Origin: DAOPZJ01 sp964587625
GTDB lineage: Bacteria > Bacillota > Clostridia > Oscillospirales > JAKOTC01
Length of the DNA: 64,000 nt
Assembly: GCA_964587625.1 (NCBI GenBank)
Contig: CAZPLU010000009.1
Coordinates: forward strand, 1 to 64,000
Direction of reading: 5' to 3'
The translations under genes and the position numbers were made by a program. Positions 35,906 to 44,057 of this stretch are shown piece after piece. Below the pieces are notes generated by a model that saw only the letters and a list, made by a program, of their open reading frames with translations, had not been told where the DNA came from and made no database searches. Within the stretch, counting starts at the first letter, position 1. Every line of letters begins with the position of its first letter.

Positions 35906-36597
35906 AACTGCTGCGGCTTTACGACGACCTGCTCGACCTCTACGGCGACGCCGGCAATTTCACCGTCATTCAAAAGCGGCTTAAAGCGGCCGGTTACGAC
36001 CCGATTGCGGAATGCCGCACGGCCGGCGAGCCGTTTGATCTGACCTCTTATGATTTCGTCTATATCTCCCCCGGCCTGCCCAAAAATCTCGCCGTCGCCG
36101 CCGCCGACTTCGCGCCGCGCAGCGAAAACCTGTTCGAGGCCGTCGAGAGGGGCGTGGTGTTTTTGGCGACCGGCAACGCCCCGGCGCTGTTCTCGGAGGA
36201 ATTTACGCCGGACGGCGGCGAAACGGTCAGGGGCTGCGGGTTGTTCCCGGTCAGACACCGTTTTGGCAAAAAGATCACGATCCGCGACCTCGTCGGCGTC
36301 ACCGAGAGCGGTCTTGTCGTCACGGGCTTTTTGAACAGCACCGCCGCCCGCGCGGGCGAATACGAGATCCCGTTTGTCCGCATCACAGGCAGCGGAAAGC
36401 AACCCTATGAACCGAAAACCGACGGCGCGCGCAAAAAGAACTTTTTTGCCACCGAACTGCTCGGGCCGGTGCTGGTGCGCAACCCCGCGCTGCTGCGTGA
36501 GTTGCTGATTCTGATCGCGGGCGAATCGCTCCCGCCCTACGACGATTCCCTCGAAACCGAAGCCGCAAGGCGCATTTTAAAAGAATTGACCGTGTAG
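35902..36597 (+). CDS. GatD-like partner of MurT lacking the amidotransferase active site
   Basis: A 231-residue protein in the GatD position, overlapping murT by 4 nt. It aligns by eye along its length with GatD: LYGDAGN at the start (GatD: LYSDIGN), TPDGGETVRGCGLF (GatD: TPDG-ELEGLGIL), a VTGFLN strand and LLGPVLVRNP near the end. However, the nucleophile elbow, normally ICGGYQ, reads LATGNAPA; the conserved GFENHGG reads GFLNSTA; and the His of TYLHGP is replaced by Leu. The GGG-D oxyanion region is SPGLP. Glutaminase activity should therefore be lost. It could act as a structural partner, with MurT using free ammonia or another donor. Confidence 0.8.
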   Translation: MKLLRLYDDLLDLYGDAGNFTVIQKRLKAAGYDPIAECRTAGEPFDLTSYDFVYISPGLPKNLAVAAADFAPRSENLFEAVERGVVFLATGNAPALFSEEFTPDGGETVRGCGLFPVRHRFGKKITIRDLVGVTESGLVVTGFLNSTAARAGEYEIPFVRITGSGKQPYEPKTDGARKKNFFATELLGPVLVRNPALLRELLILIAGESLPPYDDSLETEAARRILKELTV

Positions 36598-36626
36598 GGA
36601 ACGGTCTTGACCGTTCCGCTTTTTTA
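36598..36626 (+). terminator. Terminator of murT-gatD from a dispersed palindrome
   Basis: GGAACGGTC-TT-GACCGTTCC (36598-36617) begins right after the TAG stop and is followed by GCTTTTTT. It is a member of the GGAACGGTC palindrome family found elsewhere in the window. Confidence 0.8.
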
Positions 36627-36655
36627 ATCCGAATATGTAATTTATAACATAAAAG

Positions 36656-36720
36656 TAGGGCGGGTTGCCCACAACCCGCCCTACAAACAATAAAAACTCC
36701 TCACGGGGTTTTTATTGTTG
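36656..36720. terminator. Two hairpins between convergent gatD-like and ABC permease genes
   Basis: GTAGGGCGGGTTG pairs perfectly with its complement (36656-36668 and 36673-36685). Next, AACAATAAAAAC pairs with GTTTTTATTGTT (36687-36720), just past the permease stop; on the minus strand this reads as a T-rich terminator. Confidence 0.65.
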
Positions 36721-36723
36721 CGT

Positions 36724-37578
36724 TTATCGTTTCTTCCTCGAAATATGCCACAACGCCAACCCGTAAAACAAAGCCGCGCTCCCGACCAAAATCAAAATAC
36801 TCGCCGTCACCGAAACCGCTGTATCGCCGAATTTGAAGGTCACGCCCATCGCCTGTCGAAAGCCCTCGACCACCTCCGTCGGCACGCCGGCAAACGTGGC
36901 TTCCATCGGCGCCTCCATCATCACCTGCCGCAGCAGCGCCGCCGCATGCGAGGGCGGAAAGCACTTGATCACCCATTGCACGCCCTCGGGCAGCTGCCCG
37001 ATCGGCAAATAGATGCCGGTCAAAAAGCCGATCAGCGTTCCGATGATCGTGCTGGCTGTTCCGAACGCGTTCATGCTCTTGAAAAACGAGACCAACAGCA
37101 ATACCATCGACGCATTGGTTGTCGTGGCCAACACGACCAGCCCAAGCACTTTCAGCAGCGCCGTAAACCCCATGAATTTGCCGCCGCTTAAAATGATATA
37201 GACCTCGACCAGCGCCACCGTGACCAAACTCATGATAATGCCGATGGCGATCGAGCTGAAAATATATCCGCCGACGATCTTGCTGTTTTTGATCGGCGAG
37301 ACCGTGAAGTCCTTGATGATCTTTTTGGCTTTGTCGTCGACCATCGTGCCGAACGCGCCCATCGTCGTCGTGACCGAGGCGACCGCGAGCAGGCCCGCCA
37401 TGATCCAGGAGTTCATCAAAAACTTCGAGCCGGGCGCGTTGCCCAAACTGCCGACCCACACGTCGCCCAAAAACAGCGCGTACATTCCGATGATGATAAA
37501 CACCGCCAGCAGGGAATAGAACACCGCGGCTTTATCCTTGAAAAACACCTTCAGGTTTCTGGTTGCAAATCCGCTCAT
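36724..37578 (-). CDS. ABC-2 type transporter permease
   Basis: A 284-residue integral membrane protein with about six hydrophobic helices. The first spans AVFYSLLAVFIIIGMYALFL, then come a long cluster between residues 95 and 210 and a last helix (ILILVGSAALFYGLAL). The ABC-2 hallmark is the PPSHAAALLRQ region in a loop between helices 5 and 6. It forms an exporter with the ATPase encoded just upstream (4-nt ATGA overlap). Such pairs export drugs, lipids or polysaccharides; the cargo is unknown. The ATG follows AAAGGAGAT by about 7 nt. Confidence 0.88.
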   Translation of the reverse strand: MSGFATRNLKVFFKDKAAVFYSLLAVFIIIGMYALFLGDVWVGSLGNAPGSKFLMNSWIMAGLLAVASVTTTMGAFGTMVDDKAKKIIKDFTVSPIKNSKIVGGYIFSSIAIGIIMSLVTVALVEVYIILSGGKFMGFTALLKVLGLVVLATTTNASMVLLLVSFFKSMNAFGTASTIIGTLIGFLTGIYLPIGQLPEGVQWVIKCFPPSHAAALLRQVMMEAPMEATFAGVPTEVVEGFRQAMGVTFKFGDTAVSVTASILILVGSAALFYGLALWHISRKKR

Positions 37579-38489
37579 TGCCTGATCTCCTTTCCCGTGA
37601 CGGCGATAAACGCGTCATCCATCGTCCCTTTCAAGACCTCAAACCCCGTGATCATGTATCGGCAGGTTTCAAGAATCGGCAGCGCGTCCATTGTAGCCGG
37701 GAGATCGGCAATCACGGTATCAACCGAGATCTTGCAGCGTACACCCGTCTCCTTGAGTTTTTCGGCGACCGCCCGCGTGTCCTTGCAGGCCAAGATCAGC
37801 CGGTCTTTCGAATATTTTTCCTTCAATTCGGCGGGCGTGCCCTTCGCCGAGATTTCGCCGTTGTCGATGATGATCACATAATCGGCCGCGGCGGCCTCCT
37901 CCATGTAATGCGTGGTCATGAATACGGTCATGCCGCTCTCTTTTTGAATCTTCGAGACCGTCTCCCAAACGTTTTTACGGGTCTGCGGGTCAAGCCCCGT
38001 GGTCGGTTCGTCCAAAAACAAAATTTTCGGCGTGTGAATCAGCGCCCGCGCGATGTCGCAGCGCCTGCGCTGCCCGCCCGAGAGCTTGCCGTAGGGTCTC
38101 TTGAGCAGTTCGGTGACACCGGTGAGTTCGGCGGTGCGTTTGACGGCGTCCGAAAGCGCCTTGCCTTTGAGCCCGTAAAGCCCGCCGCGACATCTCAAAT
38201 TTTCCTCGATCGTCAGCAGTTGGTCGAGCAGACCGTCCTGAAACACCGCTCCGATCTCGCGCCGGATGGCAAAATCGTCTTTCCCGACCAAATTGCCGTC
38301 GACGGTCACCGTACCCGCGTCCTGTTTCAAAAACGTGCAGATGATGTCGATGGTCGTGGATTTCCCCGCGCCGTTGGGCCCGAGGAAGGCGAAAAGCTTC
38401 CCCTTCTCGACAAAAAAATCGATGCCCTTCACCGCATGAACCGCGCCGTACGATTTATGTAACCCCTTGACCTCAATCATTTTTTCCAA
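37575..38489 (-). CDS. ABC transporter ATP-binding protein
   Basis: A 304-residue ATPase of the DrrA/CcmA-like group. Walker A GPNGAGKST (about residue 40), Q-loop GAVFQDG, signature LSGGQRRRCDIARAL, Walker B ILFLDEPTTG and the switch His in MTTHYMEE are all present. After about residue 220 a small C-terminal domain follows. The start is most likely TTG at 38489 (AAAGGTGG 7 nt upstream), although ATG at 38480 is possible. It is translationally coupled to the permease. The 272 nt upstream hold no gene and no clear promoter. Confidence 0.92.
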   Translation of the reverse strand: MEKMIEVKGLHKSYGAVHAVKGIDFFVEKGKLFAFLGPNGAGKSTTIDIICTFLKQDAGTVTVDGNLVGKDDFAIRREIGAVFQDGLLDQLLTIEENLRCRGGLYGLKGKALSDAVKRTAELTGVTELLKRPYGKLSGGQRRRCDIARALIHTPKILFLDEPTTGLDPQTRKNVWETVSKIQKESGMTVFMTTHYMEEAAAADYVIIIDNGEISAKGTPAELKEKYSKDRLILACKDTRAVAEKLKETGVRCKISVDTVIADLPATMDALPILETCRYMITGFEVLKGTMDDAFIAVTGKEIRQ

Positions 38490-38761
38490 CTTTATGCCAC
38501 CTTTCCATATAGAGAGCGAAATCCGCGCGTCAATCCGTGCGACAGGAATGGGGACGCCCGCGTCGCTCCCGCGCCAAAGAACAATCCCGCACGGCGCTGA
38601 CACTATCCGCGCCGCGATAAGAGAATACCAAATCCTCGGGTTGCGCACCATCAACACGACTTATAAATTTCGCAACCGGCGGTTGCATTTTGACCTTTTT
38701 ATCGAGAAGCGGGTTTCCGAACCCTGCCCCGTTGTGTGCCGTTCGCCGCGCCGCTCTCTCT

Positions 38762-39847
38762 TTAATATGTTCCGAGTTCCAGCCCTCTTTTAACAAAATA
38801 GCGGTAATTTTCCAAATCGACGGTCTTGGGCACCGAGTGGTCGGTGTGCAGCACATAGCCGTATTTTCCCTTGACGATCGGGATTTTCTTTTCGAGCTCC
38901 GCGTCGATTTGCGCGCGGTCGTTGGAACAGAGCGCGCGCGCGTCGAGGCCGCCCATCAACGCGATCCGGTCGCCGTAGCTTTGATAGATGCGCAGCAGAT
39001 CCATCCCCGCTTTGACCTCCATCGCCTGCAGCAAATCCATGCCCGCCTTGATCATCCCCGGCAGCAGCGGCTCGACAAATCCGCAGGAATGCACCATCAC
39101 CGGCAGCCCGAGCGAATGGGCGAAATCAAATGTGTACACATGCGACGGGTAGATGAATTGATCGTACATCGCCGGCGACATGAACGGTGCGCCCTTGTAA
39201 CCCATATCCTCATAAAACCAGACGGCGTCGGGCTTGCCCTCGCGCTCAAACAGGATTTTTTGCAATTCCACGGTCAGCCAAGCGAAGGTCTTGCTCATAT
39301 CCGCCACCCAGTCGGGATCATAGATCATCGCGGCGAGCATCTCCTCGTGACCCGCGACCGGATGCATGCACTCAAAAACGTTGACGCCCGACCAGACGAA
39401 GAACTTGTCGTTCTCGGCGGCATATTTTTTGGCGGCGCGGTAGGCCTCGAAGTTGATGCGCTTTTCAAACAGCGACGGGTCGAGCAGCAGCGGCTTGACG
39501 CGTTCCCCCCATTTTTCGCGGCTGTCGATTTCATAGCGCACATGTTCCGGGGTGGAGTCGTGCTTTTTATGGCGGCGAAGCACAGCCCAGTTTCCGTCGA
39601 GCTTGGTCACGGTGTCCTCGTCCTCGGTGATAATAATCGGTTCAAAATCGACGCGGGCAGCCATCTTGAAAGCCCAGTTTTCCACTATGTCAAAGTTGAA
39701 TTCCTCCGTCAAATCCGCACCGCAGCCCTGATTCTCCATCCACTTCTTCTGGGTGTCTCCCCAAAAGTGTTCATAAAGCCCGATTCGGTCCACCGGCCGA
39801 TGCTTTAAAATGCGCGATATGCGCTCTTTCCCCGTCAGTTCCGCCAT
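38762..39847 (-). CDS. URO-D/MtaA-family methyltransferase-like protein, copy A
   Basis: A 361-residue TIM-barrel protein of the uroporphyrinogen-decarboxylase superfamily. It carries the H-x-C of the zinc-dependent methyltransferase branch (VMVHSCGFVEP, about residue 245) and a Cys later (ARALCSND), as in MtaA/MtbA-type corrinoid:CoM methyltransferases, which suggests methyl transfer more than haem synthesis. No corrinoid protein gene is adjacent. It is a close paralogue of the gene immediately upstream, with the same length and long identical stretches (for example DEDTVTKLDGNWAVLRRHKK). The ATG follows TTGGAG by 8 nt, and it has its own promoter. Confidence 0.85.
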   Translation of the reverse strand: MAELTGKERISRILKHRPVDRIGLYEHFWGDTQKKWMENQGCGADLTEEFNFDIVENWAFKMAARVDFEPIIITEDEDTVTKLDGNWAVLRRHKKHDSTPEHVRYEIDSREKWGERVKPLLLDPSLFEKRINFEAYRAAKKYAAENDKFFVWSGVNVFECMHPVAGHEEMLAAMIYDPDWVADMSKTFAWLTVELQKILFEREGKPDAVWFYEDMGYKGAPFMSPAMYDQFIYPSHVYTFDFAHSLGLPVMVHSCGFVEPLLPGMIKAGMDLLQAMEVKAGMDLLRIYQSYGDRIALMGGLDARALCSNDRAQIDAELEKKIPIVKGKYGYVLHTDHSVPKTVDLENYRYFVKRGLELGTY

Positions 39848-39882
39848 ATTTATCACTCCAACTCCCGATTTTTCTACGCTCT

Positions 39883-39911
39883 ATGATAGCATTCCGAAAC
39901 AGCCCTGTCAA
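39883..39911 (-). promoter_or_regulatory. Promoter of URO-D copy A
   Basis: On the minus strand perfect TTGACA (complement of 39906-39911), 17-nt spacer, TATCAT. Most of the spacer matches the promoter in front of copy B, so gene and promoter were duplicated together. Confidence 0.75.
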
Positions 39912-39967
39912 ATAAATAAAAGCAAAGGCGTTTTGAAATCGCAACCAAACGGTTTTAAATTTCGGAT

Positions 39968-41053
39968 TTAATAGGTTCCGAGTTCCAATCCCTTTTTGAC
40001 AAAATAACGGTAGTTTTCGAGATCGACAGTTCCGGGCACCGAGTGGTCGGTGTGCAGCACATAGCCGTATTTCCCCTTGACCGTCGGGATTTTTTTTTCA
40101 AGCTCCGCGTCGATCTGCGCGCGGTCGTTGGAGCAGAGCGCCCGCGCGTCGATGCCGCCCATCAACGCGATTTTATCGCCGTAGTTTTGGTAGATGCGCA
40201 GCAAATCCATACCCGCCTTAACTTCCATCGCTTGCAATAGATTCATACCGGCTTTGATCAAGCCCGGTATGAACGGTTCGACGAACCCGCAGGAGTGCAC
40301 CATCACCGGCAACCCGAGCGAATGGGCATAATCAAACGTGTACACGTGCGACGGATAGATGAACCGCTCGTACATCGCCGGGGACATAAACGGGGCGCCT
40401 TTATAACCCATGTCCTCGTAATACCAAATGCCGTCGGGCTTGCCCTCGCGCTCAAACAGCAGTTTTTGCAATTCGACGCTCAGCAGCGCGTAAGTCCGGC
40501 TCATATCGGAAATCCAATCGGGGTCGTAGATCATCGCGGCCAGCATTTCCTCATGCCCGATCACCGGATGCAGGCATTCGAACACGTTCCCGCCCGACCA
40601 GACAAAATACTTTTCGTTCTCGGCGGCGTATTTTTTGGCCTCACGGTAGCCCTCGAAGTTGATGCGTTTTTCAAACAGCGACGGGTCGAGCAGCAGCGGC
40701 TTGATTTTTTCCTCCCAATTTTCGCGGCTGTCGATCTCAAAGCGCACATGCTCCGGCGTCGAGTCGTGCTTTTTATGCCGCCGCAGCACCGCCCAGTTGC
40801 CGTCGAGCTTGGTCACGGTGTCCTCGTCCTCGGTGATAATAATCGGCTCAAAATTGATACGCGCGGTCAGTGTGAACGGCCCGTTCTCGACAAGGTCGAA
40901 ATTGAACTCTCTGGTAAAATCCGGATCCGCGCCCTGATTTTCGGTCCATTCCTTTTGGGTATCGCTCCAAAAATGCTCATATAGCCCGATCCGATCCACC
41001 GGCTGGTGATTTAAAATGCGCGATATGCGCTCTTTCCCCGTCAGTTCCGTCAT
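39968..41053 (-). CDS. URO-D/MtaA-family methyltransferase-like protein, copy B
   Basis: A 361-residue paralogue of copy A, 120 nt upstream in the same direction. It has the same H-S-C zinc motif (VMVHSCGFVEPFIPG), the same ARALCSND and the same C-terminal end (LELGTY). Differences cluster in residues about 30-65 (FWSDTQKEW, PDFTREFNFDLVENGPF) and are scattered elsewhere, so the duplication is recent but not brand-new. The two may act on different substrates. The ATG at 41053 has TTGGAG about 12 nt upstream. Longer upstream frames have no support. Confidence 0.85.
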   Translation of the reverse strand: MTELTGKERISRILNHQPVDRIGLYEHFWSDTQKEWTENQGADPDFTREFNFDLVENGPFTLTARINFEPIIITEDEDTVTKLDGNWAVLRRHKKHDSTPEHVRFEIDSRENWEEKIKPLLLDPSLFEKRINFEGYREAKKYAAENEKYFVWSGGNVFECLHPVIGHEEMLAAMIYDPDWISDMSRTYALLSVELQKLLFEREGKPDGIWYYEDMGYKGAPFMSPAMYERFIYPSHVYTFDYAHSLGLPVMVHSCGFVEPFIPGLIKAGMNLLQAMEVKAGMDLLRIYQNYGDKIALMGGIDARALCSNDRAQIDAELEKKIPTVKGKYGYVLHTDHSVPGTVDLENYRYFVKKGLELGTY

Positions 41054-41089
41054 GGTTGTTCTTACACTCCAACGCTCGAATTTTATTTT

Positions 41090-41118
41090 ATGATAGCACT
41101 CCGAAATAGTCCTGTCAA
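41090..41118 (-). promoter_or_regulatory. Promoter of URO-D copy B
   Basis: On the minus strand TTGACA (complement of 41113-41118), 17-nt spacer, TATCAT (complement of 41090-41095). The spacer is nearly the same as that of copy A (CTATTTCGGAGTGC against CTGTTTCGGAATGC). Confidence 0.75.
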
Positions 41119-41180
41119 TGCCGGACGAGAAAGCAGAAGTGAGAGGGCGGAGGTCGGACGAGGGAACGGGCAACTTGTGG

Positions 41181-41216
41181 GGAACGGTCTCGGGTCGCAT
41201 CCGATGTGGCCGTTCC
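41181..41216. repeat. Dispersed palindrome GGAACGG...CCGTTCC
   Basis: Outer arms 41181-41187 and 41210-41216, inner TCGG...CCGA. Same family as at 30028, 36598, 45378 and 45584. It is followed at 41227 by a shortened TGTCATCCCGAG element. Confidence 0.6.
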
Positions 41217-41259
41217 GAATCGCGTCTGTCATCCCGAGTTGCACCTTGCCTGTTTGATC

Positions 41260-42249
41260 TTACCTCAAAATCCCTCCGCCGATGACCGACTCCCCCTCAT
41301 ACACCACCGCGCTCTGCCCCGGCGCGACGGCTCTGGCGGGCTGCTCGAATATGATCTTGTCGCCCTCGATGTGCGCCGAAGCGGGTTTTGCCGCCGAGCG
41401 GATTTTCACGCCGTACACCTTTCCCGCCTCCGGGGCCCTGTGCCATATACAATCGGACAACACGGCGGAATCAAAAAATTCCTCCCCGCTCCTCGCCAAA
41501 AAGACCCGCCTCGTCGGCGAATCGATTTTTTTCACAAACACGGGCTTCCCGAACGCCCCGATCCCTTTGCGCTGGCCGATCGTGAAGTTGTAAATTCCCT
41601 CATGCCTTCCGCAGACATCGCCGTCGGGGGAGATCAAATCCCCGGGCAAAATCCCGAGCTTTTCGCGTAAAAACACGGCGTGGTCGGCATCGGGCAAAAA
41701 GCAGTTCTCGCTGCTGTCGGGCGCGTCGTGGCAGGTGAGCCCGTTCTCTTTGGCGATTTTACGCACCTCGTCCTTGTTTTGCACTTCTCCGAGCGGCATC
41801 AGCAGTCGGCTGACGACATCTTTTTCAAGCCGGTAAAGCATATAGCTCTGATCGCGTTTTCCGCAAACCGCTTTTCGAATCAATCCGTCCTGCGTACGCG
41901 CATAATGCCCGGTTGCGATGGCGCCATATCCGTTTTCATCGGCGCATTCGATCAACTTTTTGAACTTGATCATCGCATTGCAGCGCACACAGGGATTCGG
42001 TGTGCGCCCGTTGGCATATTCACCGATAAAATAACGGATGATATTTTCATCGAACGCTTTTCGCGCATCGACGACAAACAGCGGGATACCGAGCTGCCTC
42101 GCGGCATTCTCGGCCTTTTCGACGCCCTGCTCGTGTTGTCGGGACATCATCATATAGACGCCGCCGACCCTGTACCCCGCGCTTTTCAACAACAGGGCGC
42201 ACACGCCGGAATCGACGCCGCCCGAGAGCGCGACCAAAACGCTATTCAT
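41260..42249 (-). CDS. mnmA: tRNA-specific 2-thiouridylase MnmA
   Basis: A 329-residue enzyme that puts sulfur on the wobble uridine of tRNAs for Lys, Glu and Gln. PP-loop ATP motif ALSGGVDSGV at the N-terminus, catalytic Cys pair in NPCVRCN (about residue 98) and SSENCFLPD (about 195), and the C-terminal beta-barrel with FTIGQRKGIG. It is short (family about 360), mainly in the C-terminal part. The ATG at 42249 follows GAAGGG, and the gene overlaps the end of iscU by 8 nt, which places it in a sulfur-transfer operon with iscU and nifS. Confidence 0.93.
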   Translation of the reverse strand: MNSVLVALSGGVDSGVCALLLKSAGYRVGGVYMMMSRQHEQGVEKAENAARQLGIPLFVVDARKAFDENIIRYFIGEYANGRTPNPCVRCNAMIKFKKLIECADENGYGAIATGHYARTQDGLIRKAVCGKRDQSYMLYRLEKDVVSRLLMPLGEVQNKDEVRKIAKENGLTCHDAPDSSENCFLPDADHAVFLREKLGILPGDLISPDGDVCGRHEGIYNFTIGQRKGIGAFGKPVFVKKIDSPTRRVFLARSGEEFFDSAVLSDCIWHRAPEAGKVYGVKIRSAAKPASAHIEGDKIIFEQPARAVAPGQSAVVYEGESVIGGGILR

Positions 42250-42664
42250 GACACCCTTCGCAATCGATGATTTTTCCGACAATCGGCAAGGGGTCAATGC
42301 CCTTTTTTCGGTAATAGTCGGACAGCGCCGTCTTAATGGCCTGCTCAGCCAGCACCGAACAGTGCAGTTTGGCGGGAGGCAATCCCTCCAGCGCCTCGAC
42401 GACCGCCTTGTTGGTCAATTTCAACGCGTCGTCGATGGATTTTCCTTTGATCAGCTCGGTGGCCATCGAACTCGTCGCAATCGCCGCGCCGCAGCCGTAG
42501 GTCATGAACTTCACATCCGTGATGATGTTGTTTTCAATTTTTAAATACATCCGCATGATGTCGCCGCAGCGGGCGTTTCCGACTTCGCCCACGCCGTCCG
42601 CGTTTTCCATCTCGCCGACGTTGCGCGGATTCATAAAGTGTTCCATCACTTTTTGCGTATACAT
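42242..42664 (-). CDS. iscU: Fe-S cluster scaffold protein (IscU/NifU N-terminal type)
   Basis: A 140-residue scaffold on which Fe-S clusters are built from sulfur delivered by the neighbouring desulfurase. The three ligand cysteines are clear: NARCGD, TYGCGAAIA and LHCSVLAEQ. The order nifS-iscU-mnmA is common in Clostridia. The C-terminus carries an extra CEGCHE motif. The ATG at 42664 follows GGAGGAGG by about 8 nt. It overlaps mnmA and lies 103 nt after nifS. Confidence 0.93.
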   Translation of the reverse strand: MYTQKVMEHFMNPRNVGEMENADGVGEVGNARCGDIMRMYLKIENNIITDVKFMTYGCGAAIATSSMATELIKGKSIDDALKLTNKAVVEALEGLPPAKLHCSVLAEQAIKTALSDYYRKKGIDPLPIVGKIIDCEGCHE

Positions 42665-42767
42665 GACACAGGCCTCCTCCATCTCCCCATCGCGGGGAAC
42701 GCGTCGCTCGATATTGCTCCGTTTTGTATATATCGTATTTATTATAACATCCGGTATTAACGCTTGT

Positions 42768-43940
42768 TTATTTTTTATTTTCCCAAATCGGGCTCATCGC
42801 GCGCAGCTTTTGCACAATCGGCGGCACGGTTTCCAAGATATATTCCACTTCCCGCTCCGTGTTATACCGTCCCAACGACAGTCGCAGCGACCCGTGCGCG
42901 ATTTCATGGGGTAATCCGATGGATAAAAGCACATGGCTCGGATCGAGCGACCGGCTGGTGCAGGCCGAGCCGGACGAGGCGCAGATGCCGCTCATGTCCA
43001 TCCAAAGCAACAGCGATTCGCCTTCGATGCCCTTGAACGAGATATTCACATTGCCCGGAACCCGGTGCATCCGGCTGCCGTTCAAACGCGTTCCCGGGAG
43101 CGCCAGCAGTCCGTCGATCAGCTTGTCGCGCAGTTTTTGAACCCTTGCGGTCTCTTCCCCCAGGTGTTCAACCGCTTCGGTGATCGCCGCGCCAAGCCCC
43201 ACAATCCCGGGGATATTTTCGGTTCCCGCGCGTTTACCGCCCTCCTGCTGCCCGCCGCTGATCAGAGACACAATCCGCACGCCCTTTTTGAGGTACAGCA
43301 CCCCGACGCCTTTGGGTCCGTGATACTTGTGCGCCGACATCGACAGCATGTCCGCGCCGAGCGCCTTGACGTCGACCGGAATATGTCCGACCGCCTGCAC
43401 CGCATCGGTGTGAAACAACACCTCTTTTTCGGCGCATACCGCGGCAATTTCGGCAATCGGATTGATCGTGCCGATCTCGTTGTTGACCATCATCACGGTG
43501 ACCAGCGCGGTGTCCCCGCGAATTGCCTTTTTGACCGCCTCGGGGGAAATGATACCCTCGCCGTTCGGTTTGACAAGTGTCACTTCAAATCCCTGCGCCT
43601 TGAGCGCGCCGAGTGTATTCAGCGCCGCGTGGTGCTCATATTGGGTCGAGACGATGTGTCTTTTTCCCGACTTGGCTTTTTGAAACGCCGCGCCTTTGAT
43701 GGCCCAGTTGTCGCTTTCGGAGCCGCCTCCGGTGAAATAAATCTCGCCCGGAGAGGCGTTGATCGCTTTTGCGACTTGCCCGCGGGCAGCAGAAAGCGCC
43801 TTTTCGCTCTCATACCCCAGTCCGTAAATGGACGACGCGTTTCCGTACTTTTCGCAAAAATACGGCCTCATGGCTTCAAAAACCGACTCCGAAACGCGGG
43901 TTGTGGCCGCGTTGTCGGCATAGATCATCGTCTTTTCCAC
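42768..43940 (-). CDS. nifS: Cysteine desulfurase (NifS/IscS)
   Basis: A 390-residue PLP enzyme that takes sulfur from cysteine. Visible: IYADNAATT at the start, TGGGSESDN, the PLP-binding Asp in FHTDAVQAVGHI, the Schiff-base Lys in SAHKYHGPKG, and the catalytic persulfide Cys on SSGSACTSRSLDPSHVL near residue 325. The flexible loop and length fit the NifS/IscS class. The GTG at 43940 is chosen, with AAAGGG 9 nt upstream. It is the first gene of nifS-iscU-mnmA with a good promoter at 44005-44033. Confidence 0.94.
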   Translation of the reverse strand: MEKTMIYADNAATTRVSESVFEAMRPYFCEKYGNASSIYGLGYESEKALSAARGQVAKAINASPGEIYFTGGGSESDNWAIKGAAFQKAKSGKRHIVSTQYEHHAALNTLGALKAQGFEVTLVKPNGEGIISPEAVKKAIRGDTALVTVMMVNNEIGTINPIAEIAAVCAEKEVLFHTDAVQAVGHIPVDVKALGADMLSMSAHKYHGPKGVGVLYLKKGVRIVSLISGGQQEGGKRAGTENIPGIVGLGAAITEAVEHLGEETARVQKLRDKLIDGLLALPGTRLNGSRMHRVPGNVNISFKGIEGESLLLWMDMSGICASSGSACTSRSLDPSHVLLSIGLPHEIAHGSLRLSLGRYNTEREVEYILETVPPIVQKLRAMSPIWENKK

Positions 43941-44004
43941 ATTCAAAGTCCCTTTCAGGCAAATGGCGGTATGAAATACGCCCCGCGCTTTCACACCGCC
44001 CTCT

Positions 44005-44033
44005 ATGATACACCGAATTTGTATGTTTTACAA
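44005..44033 (-). promoter_or_regulatory. Promoter of nifS-iscU-mnmA
   Basis: On the minus strand TTGTAA (complement of 44028-44033), 17-nt spacer, TATCAT (complement of 44005-44010), about 65 nt before the GTG. No obvious Rrf2 palindrome was seen. Confidence 0.6.
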
Positions 44034-44057
44034 CAGAAAAATCAGTTTTTTACCGAT

